From Sphingomonas kyeonggiensis (GTDB taxonomy: Bacteria > Pseudomonadota > Alphaproteobacteria > Sphingomonadales > Sphingomonadaceae), in NCBI RefSeq assembly GCF_030812785.1, contig NZ_JAUSTJ010000001.1, positions 1,798,001-1,862,000 on the forward strand: 64,000 bases of DNA. Reading direction: 5' to 3'. Positions 32,780-40,897 of this stretch are shown piece by piece; position 1 is the stretch's first letter; each line of letters starts with the position of its first letter. The translations under genes were made by a program, and so were the position numbers. Under the pieces are notes generated by a model. The model made no database searches, had not been told where the DNA came from, and was given only the letters and a program-made list of their open reading frames with translations.

Positions 32780-34306
32780 TCAGGCATGCTCTTCGAGGAA
32801 GAGCCGCGCGAACCGCTCGCGCAGTTCCTTCTTCTGTATCTTGCCCATGGTGTTGCGGGGGAGCTCGGGCAGGAACAGGATCCGGCGAGGCTGCTTGAAC
32901 CGGGCCAGTTGCCCGGCGAGCGCTGCGACGATCCGGCCCTCGCTCAGCGCGGGGTCCTTCGCCTGCACCACGGCCACCACGCCTTCGCCCATGTCCGGGT
33001 GCGGCAGGCCGATGACCGCGCTCTCGGCGACGCCGGGGATCGCGTCGAGCAGCGTCTCGACCTCCGCAGGATACACATTGTAGCCACCGCAGATGATCAG
33101 GTCGCGGGCGCGGCCCACGATCGAGACATAACCGCGCGCATCGACCATGCCGAGATCGCCGGTGATGAAGAAGCCGCTTTGCCGCAGCTCCTCGCGGGTC
33201 TTCTCGGGCAGTTCCCAATAGCCCTTGAAGACGTTCGGGCCACGTACTTCGATCATGCCCACGCTACCCTGGGGAAGCTCGGCCCCCGTCTCGGGATCTG
33301 TGATCTGGAGCTCGATGCCGGGAAGCGGAAAGCCGACGCTGCCGGGCACGCGGTCCCCGTCATAGGGGTTCGACGTGTTCATGTTGGTCTCGGTCATGCC
33401 GTAGCGCTCGAGGATGGCATGGCCCGTGCGCACCTGGAACGCCTTGTGCGTCTCGGCGGAAAGCGGCGCCGAGCCCGACACGAACAGCCGGACATGGGCG
33501 ACCAGTGCGTGCGTGAACGCCGGCTCGGACAGGAGGCGGGTGTAGAAGGTGGGCACGCCCATCATCACGGTGACGCCGGGCAGTGCCTGCAGGACCTTGC
33601 CCGCGTCGAAGCGGGGCAGCAGCCGGATCGCGCTGCCCGCGACGATCGTGGTGTTGGTGGCGACGAACAGGCCGTGCGTGTGGAAGATGGGGAGGGCATG
33701 GAGCAGCACGTCGGAAGCGGTGAAGCGCCAATAGTCCGCGAGCGTCGCCGCGTTCGAGGCCAGGTTACCATGGGTCAGCATCGCGCCCTTCGACCGGCCG
33801 GTTGTCCCAGAGGTGTAGAGGATCGCGGCGAGATCGTCGGGATGCGCATCATGGGCGTCGGCAGGGGCAGGCTGCGCATCGGCACCGTCCGCGAGCGTGC
33901 CGCGGCCGTCCGCGCCAAGGGTGAGCCGCTCGGGCACCCCCAGTTCGGCGCAGAGCGCAGCCATCTCCGCCTCGTCCTCGGCGCGGTGGAGGAACAGCGC
34001 CGGCCGTGCATCGCCCAGGAAGAAGCGGATCTCCGCTGCGGTATAGGCGGTGTTGAGCGGCAGATAGACCGCGCCGATCCGCAGCGATGCGAGATAGGTG
34101 AGGAGGGTATCGACGCCCTTCTCGGCCTGGATGGCGATGCGGTCTCCTGGCTTCACGCCCCGCGCCAGGAACAGGTTGGCGATCTGGCCGGTGCGGTCGA
34201 ACGCCGCGCGATAGCTTAAGGTCGTCCCATCCTCGAGATGGAGGAAAGGGGCGTCGGGCGAGCGTCGGGCACGGTCCTGGAAGATCGGGAAGATGGCGCG
34301 TTTCAT
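32780..34306 (-). CDS. matB: Malonyl-CoA synthetase (AMP-forming)
   Basis: A 508-aa acyl-adenylate enzyme that should convert malonate, ATP and CoA into malonyl-CoA. ATP loop ILYTSGTTGRSKGAMLTHGN near residue 160, ERYGMTETNMNTSNPYDGDR near 290, GDLGMVDARGYVSIVGR near 385 and C-terminal NTMGKIQKKELRERF. Length and the M-T-E-T-x-M context match MatB. Divergent from a GntR regulator that is followed by madLM, which supports malonate as substrate. Start ATG 34306 with GGGGGA upstream. Confidence 0.88.
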   Translation of the reverse strand: MKRAIFPIFQDRARRSPDAPFLHLEDGTTLSYRAAFDRTGQIANLFLARGVKPGDRIAIQAEKGVDTLLTYLASLRIGAVYLPLNTAYTAAEIRFFLGDARPALFLHRAEDEAEMAALCAELGVPERLTLGADGRGTLADGADAQPAPADAHDAHPDDLAAILYTSGTTGRSKGAMLTHGNLASNAATLADYWRFTASDVLLHALPIFHTHGLFVATNTTIVAGSAIRLLPRFDAGKVLQALPGVTVMMGVPTFYTRLLSEPAFTHALVAHVRLFVSGSAPLSAETHKAFQVRTGHAILERYGMTETNMNTSNPYDGDRVPGSVGFPLPGIELQITDPETGAELPQGSVGMIEVRGPNVFKGYWELPEKTREELRQSGFFITGDLGMVDARGYVSIVGRARDLIICGGYNVYPAEVETLLDAIPGVAESAVIGLPHPDMGEGVVAVVQAKDPALSEGRIVAALAGQLARFKQPRRILFLPELPRNTMGKIQKKELRERFARLFLEEHA

Positions 34307-34370
34307 GAATTCCCCCACCGGGTCGGGATGCGCCGCGTCGCAGCGACGATGTGCAGTTGTCTGTTCCTCT

Positions 34371-34382
34371 AGTGTATGCAAG
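34371..34382. promoter_or_regulatory. Possible GntR operator between matB and gntR
   Basis: AGTGTATGCAAG resembles the TTGTATACAA-type sites bound by MatR/MdcY regulators; a related palindrome TTGTGCACAA is at 36354-36363 before the TonB receptor gene. Similarity is weak for this copy. Confidence 0.35.
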
Positions 34383-34421
34383 ATCGTTTCTCTAGCCATT
34401 TCCCGCATGCAGGATGTCAGA

Positions 34422-35102
34422 ATGCCGAGCGACGACGCGAACCCCAATCCGCTCCTGTCGGAGCGTATCCGCATCGCGCTTGCCGACGAGATCATGGCCG
34501 GCGCCCTGGCACCCGGCCAGGCGCTGGACGAGCAGCAGATCGGCGACAGGTTCGGCGCCTCGCGCACGCCGGTGCGCGAGGCGCTGCGTCAGCTCGCCGC
34601 CGCCGGCCTGGTCGAGATCCGTCCGCGGCGCGGTGCGATCGTCGGCGGCTTCACTGCCGAGCGGATCGTGGAGATGTTCGAGATGACCGCAGAGATCGAG
34701 GCCCTGTGCGTGCGCCTCGCTGCATGGCGGATGACGCCGGTCGAGCGAAGCCGCCTGGCACGGCTGCACGACGAGTCCGAGGCGATGGTCGCGAACAATG
34801 ATATCGACGGATACGACCGGCTGAACTGGGAATTCCACCGGACGATCTACGAGGGGACGCATAACAGCTTCCTTGCCGAGCAGGCGATTGCGCTGCGCGA
34901 TCGCATGGCGGCCTTTCGCCGGACCCAGTTGCGCGAGGAGGGGCGCCCGGTGCGCTCCCGCGGCGAGCATGAGAAGGTGCTGGAGGCCATCATGCGCGGC
35001 GATGGCGAGGAGGCGGCGCGCTGCATGCGCGCGCACATGTTCAACGCGTCGATCGCGCTGGAGCGGTTCACCGCCAAGCGTGAGCCGGCACCGAACAACT
35101 AA
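34422..35102 (+). CDS. matR: GntR (FadR subfamily) regulator, probable malonate regulator
   Basis: A 226-aa repressor. Winged helix with QQIGDRFGASRTPVREALRQ (about 40-60) and RPRRGAIVGGF wing; FCD ligand domain with metal-binding acidic and His residues (NWEFHRTIYEGTHNSFL; SRGEHEKVLEAIMRGD). ATG at 34422 is chosen because AGGA stands eight nt before; ATG at 34407 is alternative. Divergent to matB and 23 bp before madL, so it is very likely the malonate-responsive regulator. Confidence 0.87.
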   Translation: MPSDDANPNPLLSERIRIALADEIMAGALAPGQALDEQQIGDRFGASRTPVREALRQLAAAGLVEIRPRRGAIVGGFTAERIVEMFEMTAEIEALCVRLAAWRMTPVERSRLARLHDESEAMVANNDIDGYDRLNWEFHRTIYEGTHNSFLAEQAIALRDRMAAFRRTQLREEGRPVRSRGEHEKVLEAIMRGDGEEAARCMRAHMFNASIALERFTAKREPAPNN

Positions 35103-35125
35103 TCACAAGATCAAGGGGGGAATGC

Positions 35126-35488
35126 ATGGCGATTTACGGGACGGCGCTTCTCGCGTTGTGCACGCTGCTGGGCGTCGCGCTCGGCGAGCTGCTCGGCCGC
35201 TTGCTGCAGGTGAAGGCAAATGTCGGCGGCGTCGGGATCGCGATGCTGCTGCTCATCCTCGCCAAGATCTGGCTGACGCGCCGCGGCAAGCTGACACCCG
35301 GCATGCGGCTCGGCGTCGAGTTCTGGGCGATGATGTACATTCCGATCGTGGTCGCGATGGCGTCCCAGCAGAATGTGCTGGCCGCAGTCGAGGGCGGGCC
35401 GATGGTGATCCTTACCGGCGTCCTCGTCGTCGCGGCTTGCTTCGCACTGGTCGGACTGCTCGGTCGCGCGGCGGGCGGCGCGCGATGA
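35126..35488 (+). CDS. madL: Malonate transporter, MadL subunit
   Basis: A 120-aa membrane protein with four helices: MAIYGTALLALCTLLGVALG, VGGVGIAMLLLILAKIWL, FWAMMYIPIVVAMASQQNVL, and MVILTGVLVVAACFALVGLL. It matches the small subunit of the two-component MadLM malonate:Na+ symporter. AAGGGGGG precedes ATG. Stop overlaps madM (ATGA). Confidence 0.92.
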   Translation: MAIYGTALLALCTLLGVALGELLGRLLQVKANVGGVGIAMLLLILAKIWLTRRGKLTPGMRLGVEFWAMMYIPIVVAMASQQNVLAAVEGGPMVILTGVLVVAACFALVGLLGRAAGGAR

Positions 35489-36246
35489 TCGGGGTTCTCG
35501 AGAAGATCGCGGAGGAGCAGGCGCTCGTCCTTTCCTTCGCGCTGGTGGGCGCACTGATGTGGCTCAGTGTGGTGATCTCGCGCCGGCTGACGCGCGGGCG
35601 AATCCATGCGAGCGCGATCGCGATCGTGGCCGCGCTGGCCCTGGCCTGGTGGGGCGGAGTGCTGACCGGCGGCAGGAAGGGATTGGCAGACATTCCCGCA
35701 TTGGCGGGCCTTGGCCTCATGGGCGGGGCAATGCTGCGGGACTTCGCCATCGTCGCCACGGCCTTCGAAGTCGATGTCGTCGAGGCGCGCAAGGCCGGGT
35801 TGCTCGGCGTCGTAGCCCTGGCGCTGGGCACGATCGTGCCTTTCGTCATGGGCGTCGCCATCGCCTGGAGCTTCGGCTACCGGGACGCGGTCTCGCTGAC
35901 CACGCTGGGGGCGGGGGCGGTCACCTACATCGTCGGGCCGGTGACCGGGGCGGCGCTTGGGGCGTCTTCGCCGGTGGTTGCGCTCTCGATCGCGATCGGG
36001 GTGCTGAAGGCCGTGCTGGTGATGGTCGCGACGCCGATGGTCGCGCGCTTCATCGGCCTCGACAATCCGCGCAGCGCCATGGCCTTTGGCGGGTTGATGG
36101 GCACCGTTAGCGGAGTCGCTGGCGGGCTGGCGGCCACGGACGAGCGCCTCGTTCCCTATGGTGCGCTGACGGCTACCTTCCATACCGGGATCGGCTGCTT
36201 GTTCTGCCCGTCGCTGTTCTTCCTGGTGGTGAATGCGCTCGCCTAG
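35485..36246 (+). CDS. madM: Malonate transporter, MadM subunit
   Basis: A 253-aa polytopic membrane protein, larger subunit of the MadLM malonate:cation symporter (LGLMGGAMLRDFAIVATAFE, AGAVTYIVGPVTGAALGASS, FGGLMGTVSGVAGGLAATDE). About seven to eight helices. Start ATG overlaps madL stop, typical of the pair. Together with MatB it gives import plus activation of malonate; no malonyl-CoA decarboxylase is in the window. Confidence 0.93.
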   Translation: MIGVLEKIAEEQALVLSFALVGALMWLSVVISRRLTRGRIHASAIAIVAALALAWWGGVLTGGRKGLADIPALAGLGLMGGAMLRDFAIVATAFEVDVVEARKAGLLGVVALALGTIVPFVMGVAIAWSFGYRDAVSLTTLGAGAVTYIVGPVTGAALGASSPVVALSIAIGVLKAVLVMVATPMVARFIGLDNPRSAMAFGGLMGTVSGVAGGLAATDERLVPYGALTATFHTGIGCLFCPSLFFLVVNALA

Positions 36247-36353
36247 CGGTGTCGCCATTCCCCGCGATAGCTCGATCCTCGGAACGGCCGCGCGAGCCTG
36301 ACGTGCGCGGCCTTGGCAATTGCTTCCCGAACCTTACCATTGCAGCACACCCC

Positions 36354-36363
36354 TTGTGCACAA
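36354..36363. promoter_or_regulatory. Palindrome TTGTGCACAA upstream of the TonB receptor gene
   Basis: Perfect 10-bp palindrome 77 bp before the start codon, similar in form to MatR/MdcY-type GntR operators. An AT-rich TATATAATATG, a plausible -10 region, lies between it and the gene. Tentative link to the malonate regulator. Confidence 0.35.
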
Positions 36364-36439
36364 TAGCGGCACCAAGGTTGAATCATGTATATAATATGAT
36401 AAGTGTGACTGATAATCGGCATACAAGGGGGAGGGAATC

Positions 36440-39166
36440 GTGACCACTCGCAACAGGTTTTTGTTGATCGGCGTATCGGTGCTTGGCCTGACCACGCCCA
36501 TGCTCGCGACCGCGCAGACGGTGCCTTCGACGGCGCAGGACGGTTCGAAGAACGTGCCCGAAGCGGCCGAGGCGGATGGGGACGGTATCGTGGTCACTGC
36601 GATCCGGCGCAGTCTCGAGACATCCCAGGCGATCAAGCAGGATGCCGACCAGATCATCGATTCGGTCGTGGCCGAGGATATCGGCAAGCTGCCGGACGTA
36701 ACCGGTGCCGAATCGCTGGCCCGCATCACCGGCGTGCAGGTCGATCGCGGGGGCGGCGAAGCATCCGGCGTGCGGGTGCGTGGCCTGCCCGATCTCACCA
36801 CCACCTATAATGGCCGCGAGATCTTCACCGCGGAGGGCCGCTCCGTGGCGCTCCAGGATTTCCCGTCCGCCAGCATCGCGCGGATCGACGTGTACAAGTC
36901 AGCCAGCGCCAATCTGGTCGAGCCGGGGATCGCCGGCCTGATCGACGTGCGCTCGCGCATGCCGCTCGACTTCAAGGGCAGCCGGATCGCCGGTGGCATC
37001 TCGGGCGTGCACTGGACGCAGTCGCAGAAGATCGGGATCGACGCGAACCTGCTGCTCAGCACGCGCTGGCATACCGGGATCGGCGAGATGGGCTTCCTGA
37101 TCGAGGGTTCCTATGCCGATGTGAACTTCCTCGATTCGGCGCGCGTGGTCAGCCAGGGGATCCTGACGCGCACCGGCGTGCCCGGCACGACCGGCGCGAT
37201 CCGCTATCCGAACAACATCAACATGACCTATTCGCCGGGCGACCGCTATCGCCCCTCGGTCCACACCGCCTTCCAGTGGCGCCCGAGCAGCAACCTCGAA
37301 ATCTATGCCGATGGCCTGTACCAGGGCTTCCGCAGCGATGACGCGGGCCGCAACCTGACCGTCAACAACGGCGCGGCGGCGACGCTGACCAACATCACCT
37401 TCTTCGAAGGCACGAACCTGGTCCGCAGCTTCACCGCGACGGGCGGCACCTTCCCGACCGGCCAGCAGAACGCGATCAAGGGCAAGACCGACACCTACCA
37501 GGCCGGCGGCGGCTTCATCTGGAAGCCGGGCAAATGGCGCATCACCGGCGATGCCGCCTATACCGACTCGACCTACACCCAGCTCAACCAGTCGTTCGTC
37601 TTCACCCAGACCCGGGTGCAGCCGACCCGCAACTTCAACTTCGACTCGCCGTACGGTGCGGGCGGCGGTTCCGTCACCGTTTCGAACTATGACCTGTACG
37701 ATCCGCTGAACTACCGGATCACCGCGTTCAACGAGTCCGGCCGCCGCGCCAACGGGCGGGACATCCAGGCCCGGCTGGACTTCGAATATCCGCTCGAGGG
37801 CTGGCTGACCAAGATCCAGGGCGGCATCCGCTTCAACACGCGCGATGCCAAGCTGCAGACCTATACGCAGAACGGGAATGCCCCTGTCGGGTACAACTAC
37901 ACGGTGCTGCCGCTCGACTTCACCAGCAATTTCGCCGGCCGTCGGGGCGACGAGGTCAATTCGATCGTTTCCTGGATCTCGCCTACGCCGGAGAGCATTC
38001 GCGCGAACGTCGATTATCTGCGGACGCTGGTCGGCAAGGCGAAGGGGCAGCCGGCATTCCTGGCGCCGACCTTCCGGGGCACCGAGAAGGGCTATTCGGC
38101 CTATCTGCAGGCGCGCTATGCTTTCGACATCGGAGTGCCGGTGGATGGCCTGATCGGCATCCGGGCGATCCGCACCGAGGACAATATCAACGGCTTCACC
38201 ACCGTGCCGGGGGCGACCGCAGGCTCGACGGTGGACGTGCCGGTGATCCGCAACAACAGCTACACCGACTATCTTCCCAATGTCAGCCTGCGCGCCAAGC
38301 TGACCCGCGAGTTGCAGATGCGCCTCGCCTTCACCCAGACGCGCACGCGTCCGGCATTCGCAAGCCTGAGCCCTTCGATCACGGTGGGTGTTCCCTCGGA
38401 TATCTGCTCGACCGACCCGACCAATGCCGACTGCCTGCGCGTGGCATCGGGCGGCAACCCGGACCTGAAGCCGACCAAGTCGACCAACTATGACGCGTCG
38501 CTGGAATATTACTTCACCCGCGACGGGTCGATCACCGTCGGCGCCTTCTATCGGGACCTGACCGGGTTCATCAACACCACCACCACGACGATCATCGATC
38601 CGGTCTACAACCGGCTTAAGATCACCCGTCCGGAAAATGGCGGGAAGGGCCGTATCCGCGGCGTCGAGGCGGGCTTCCGCACCTTCCTGCGGGCGCCGTG
38701 GCTGCCCGAGTGGATGCACGATTTCGGCGTGCTGGCGAACTACACCTATCTCGATCATCAGTCCGAGCTCGCCCCGGCGCTTGCGGCGACCCTGCCCGGC
38801 ATGCAGCCGATCTCGGGAGTGTCCTCGCACCTCGTCAACGGGTCCGTATTCTACGAGAACCGCTTCATTTCGCTGCGCGCTGCGTACAATTACCGCTCGA
38901 ATTTCCAGACCTACAGCCAGGTCGTGAATCCGACCACCAACATCCTGGGACCGACGCTGCCGACTAGGGAGGAGGCCCGGGGGACGCTCGACCTGTCCGG
39001 CACGATCAATCCGGGTGAGAACATCAGTGTCAACTTCAGCGTCGCGAACGTCCTGGGCGCGGTTGCCACCAACAGCCGGCCCTTCGACGTGGAAGGCGAC
39101 GCCTATCCCTATCAGGTGCGCTTCCTGGAGACCGTCTACCGCCTCGGCGTCCGTTTCCGGTTCTGA
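36440..39166 (+). CDS. TonB-dependent receptor, Caulobacter/Xanthomonas type
   Basis: A 908-aa outer membrane active transporter. Signal peptide to ATAQT; TonB box-like GDGIVVTAIRR; plug domain with LPDVTGAESLARITGVQVDR and ARIDVYKSASANLVEPGIAG; 22-strand barrel ending YRLGVRFRF. This subfamily usually takes up sugars or other small nutrients. Start GTG at 36440 after GGGGGAGGG. Lying between madM and an SDR/two-component pair, it may import malonate or a malonate precursor across the outer membrane; this is contextual. Confidence 0.93.
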   Translation: MTTRNRFLLIGVSVLGLTTPMLATAQTVPSTAQDGSKNVPEAAEADGDGIVVTAIRRSLETSQAIKQDADQIIDSVVAEDIGKLPDVTGAESLARITGVQVDRGGGEASGVRVRGLPDLTTTYNGREIFTAEGRSVALQDFPSASIARIDVYKSASANLVEPGIAGLIDVRSRMPLDFKGSRIAGGISGVHWTQSQKIGIDANLLLSTRWHTGIGEMGFLIEGSYADVNFLDSARVVSQGILTRTGVPGTTGAIRYPNNINMTYSPGDRYRPSVHTAFQWRPSSNLEIYADGLYQGFRSDDAGRNLTVNNGAAATLTNITFFEGTNLVRSFTATGGTFPTGQQNAIKGKTDTYQAGGGFIWKPGKWRITGDAAYTDSTYTQLNQSFVFTQTRVQPTRNFNFDSPYGAGGGSVTVSNYDLYDPLNYRITAFNESGRRANGRDIQARLDFEYPLEGWLTKIQGGIRFNTRDAKLQTYTQNGNAPVGYNYTVLPLDFTSNFAGRRGDEVNSIVSWISPTPESIRANVDYLRTLVGKAKGQPAFLAPTFRGTEKGYSAYLQARYAFDIGVPVDGLIGIRAIRTEDNINGFTTVPGATAGSTVDVPVIRNNSYTDYLPNVSLRAKLTRELQMRLAFTQTRTRPAFASLSPSITVGVPSDICSTDPTNADCLRVASGGNPDLKPTKSTNYDASLEYYFTRDGSITVGAFYRDLTGFINTTTTTIIDPVYNRLKITRPENGGKGRIRGVEAGFRTFLRAPWLPEWMHDFGVLANYTYLDHQSELAPALAATLPGMQPISGVSSHLVNGSVFYENRFISLRAAYNYRSNFQTYSQVVNPTTNILGPTLPTREEARGTLDLSGTINPGENISVNFSVANVLGAVATNSRPFDVEGDAYPYQVRFLETVYRLGVRFRF

Positions 39167-39512
39167 CGCCGCTGCAGTGCCATGGCTTGCCGAACCGTCG
39201 GCGAGGCAAGCCTTTCGGCGGTGGAAGAGCCGGACAGGTGGGACGCTCGACTGCCATTTCGTTGGCCGCAGGGTGAAATCGGAAAAACCCCTGCGTTCGT
39301 CATCCCTGTCGCGTCCGATTGACACGGCTCCCCAAGCTGCCCGGGCTGGCCCGGAGCCTCCGGTACATTTGTGCGGCACGTCCCTGCCGTCCGCATCTGG
39401 CCAGGGGCAGGGGAACGGCCCGACCTTTGTCGGAGCGCGCCTAGACCCGGGTACAGGTTCTGCAGAAGCCGTCGCTCCCTACTTCCGGATCAGTCAATTC
39501 TGGAGGAAAACC
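39167..39512. other. 346-bp gap between TonB receptor and SDR
   Basis: No gene supported. GCTTGCC/GGCAAGC (near 39184-39210) could form a terminator-like hairpin for the receptor gene. A TTGACA at about 39320 could be a -35 element for the SDR gene, but no convincing -10 follows at the right distance. Confidence 0.4.
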
Positions 39513-40262
39513 ATGGCTTTGCTCAGCGGCAAGACGGCGATGATCACGGGCGGCACGAGCGGGATCGGCTTCGCCATCGCCCGATCCTTTGCGGCGGAAG
39601 GCGCGCAGGTGATCGTCACCGGCCGCCGGGCGGATGCCGCGGAGGAAGCGGTGCGGCGGATCGGCAATGGCGCGACCTCGGTGATCGGCGATGTCGGCGA
39701 TCCCGAATTCCATGGCTGGGCGGCGGACGTTGTGAGCGAGCGCTTCGGCGGGCTCGACATCTATGTCGCCAATGCCGGGATCAACACGATTCGCCATTCG
39801 GCCGAAGTGCCGCAGGACGAATATGACGCGCAGTTCGCCACCAACACGCGCGGCGTGTTCGTCGGGGTGCAGAAGATGGCGCCGCTCCTTCGCGATCACG
39901 GCGCGATCGTGATCACCGGATCGCTCGCCAGCGAGAAGGTGCTCGACGGGCATGCGGTCTATGCCGGGTCGAAGGCGGCGATCAACGCCTTCGCGCGCAG
40001 CTGGGCGCTCGAGCTCAGGGAGCGCGGCATTCGCGTCAACGTCCTGAGCCCGGGCCCCACGGATACCGAGATACTCGGCAAGCTGGGCGTCTCGGCCGAG
40101 CAGCGTCCGGCCTTCGAGGCACAGATGGCTGCCGCGATCCCGCTCGGCCGGCTCGGCCGGCCCGAGGAGTTGGCGAGCGCGGCCCTGTTCCTCGCCTCGG
40201 ACATGAGCAGCTTCGTGACCGGCGTGAATCTGCGCGTCGATGGCGGGATGGCGCTGCTCTAG
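39513..40262 (+). CDS. Classical short-chain dehydrogenase/reductase
   Basis: A 249-aa oxidoreductase: TGGTSGIGFAIARSFAAEGA cofactor loop, NAGIN near 85, catalytic Ser in TGSLAS, YAGSKAAINAF with Tyr and Lys, and NVLSPGPTDTEI. TGGAGGAAAACC upstream of the ATG. Substrate unknown; possibly related to the nutrient imported by the neighbouring receptor. Its stop overlaps the convergent response regulator gene by four bases. Confidence 0.93.
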   Translation: MALLSGKTAMITGGTSGIGFAIARSFAAEGAQVIVTGRRADAAEEAVRRIGNGATSVIGDVGDPEFHGWAADVVSERFGGLDIYVANAGINTIRHSAEVPQDEYDAQFATNTRGVFVGVQKMAPLLRDHGAIVITGSLASEKVLDGHAVYAGSKAAINAFARSWALELRERGIRVNVLSPGPTDTEILGKLGVSAEQRPAFEAQMAAAIPLGRLGRPEELASAALFLASDMSSFVTGVNLRVDGGMALL

Positions 40263-40897
40263 AGCTCGATGATCCCGCGACGGGCGGCGACCGTCACCGC
40301 ATGGGTGCGGTCGCTGACGTCGAGCTTGGCGAAGATATTCTTGAGGTGGGCCTTCACCGTCTCCTCGGAGAGGGCGAGGGCATGGGCGATCTCCTTGTTC
40401 GCCTTGCCTTCGGCGACCAGCCGCAGCACCGAGATCTCCCGCTCGCTGAGATTGTCGTCCGCTACGTGCAGCGCGATCTCTGCGGCGACCTCGCCGTGCA
40501 CATGGCGCCGGCCGCGATGGACGTTGTGAATCGCATCGAGCATCTCGGTGCGCAGGCTGCTCTTGAGCAGATAGCCGGTCGCCCCGGCCTTGAGCGCGCG
40601 CACCGCCTGGACGTCGCCGGCATAGGTGGTGAGGACGAGGATGCGGGCGTCGGAGAATTCGGCGCGGATCGCGGTTATCGCATCGACGCCGTTCATAACC
40701 GGCATCTGCAGGTCCATCAGCGTCACGTCCGGGCGCAGCTCGCGAAAGCGCGCGACGGCCTCGGCTCCGTCGCGGGCCTCGCCGATCACGATCATGTCGG
40801 TACGATCCTCGAGGATCGCGGTGACGCCTTCGCGCAGCACTGGGTGATCGTCGACGATCAGGATCCGGATAGGCGAAGCACCCTTTTCAGGCGGCAT
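40259..40897 (-). CDS. NarL/LuxR-family response regulator
   Basis: A 212-aa DNA-binding response regulator. Receiver: acidic pair VDDHP, phosphoacceptor Asp in VTLMDLQMPVMNG, Lys in GYLLKSSL. LuxR-type HTH: LSEREISVLRLVAEGKANKE and EETVKAHLKNIFAKL. Its start lies 11 bp inside the end of the sensor kinase gene, so the two are one unit. Likely regulates the TonB receptor/SDR genes or the neighbours beyond the kinase. Confidence 0.95.
   Translation of the reverse strand: MPPEKGASPIRILIVDDHPVLREGVTAILEDRTDMIVIGEARDGAEAVARFRELRPDVTLMDLQMPVMNGVDAITAIRAEFSDARILVLTTYAGDVQAVRALKAGATGYLLKSSLRTEMLDAIHNVHRGRRHVHGEVAAEIALHVADDNLSEREISVLRLVAEGKANKEIAHALALSEETVKAHLKNIFAKLDVSDRTHAVTVAARRGIIEL

Noticed and set aside
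36899..39379. Frame of about 826 codons on the minus strand opposite the TonB receptor
   Set aside because: Antisense shadow; no recognisable domain and no ribosome binding site. The same applies to long frames opposite thrS (22336-24417), the siderophore receptor (55622-58453), FixL (60962-62494) and glnD (15811-17352, 17389-18708).
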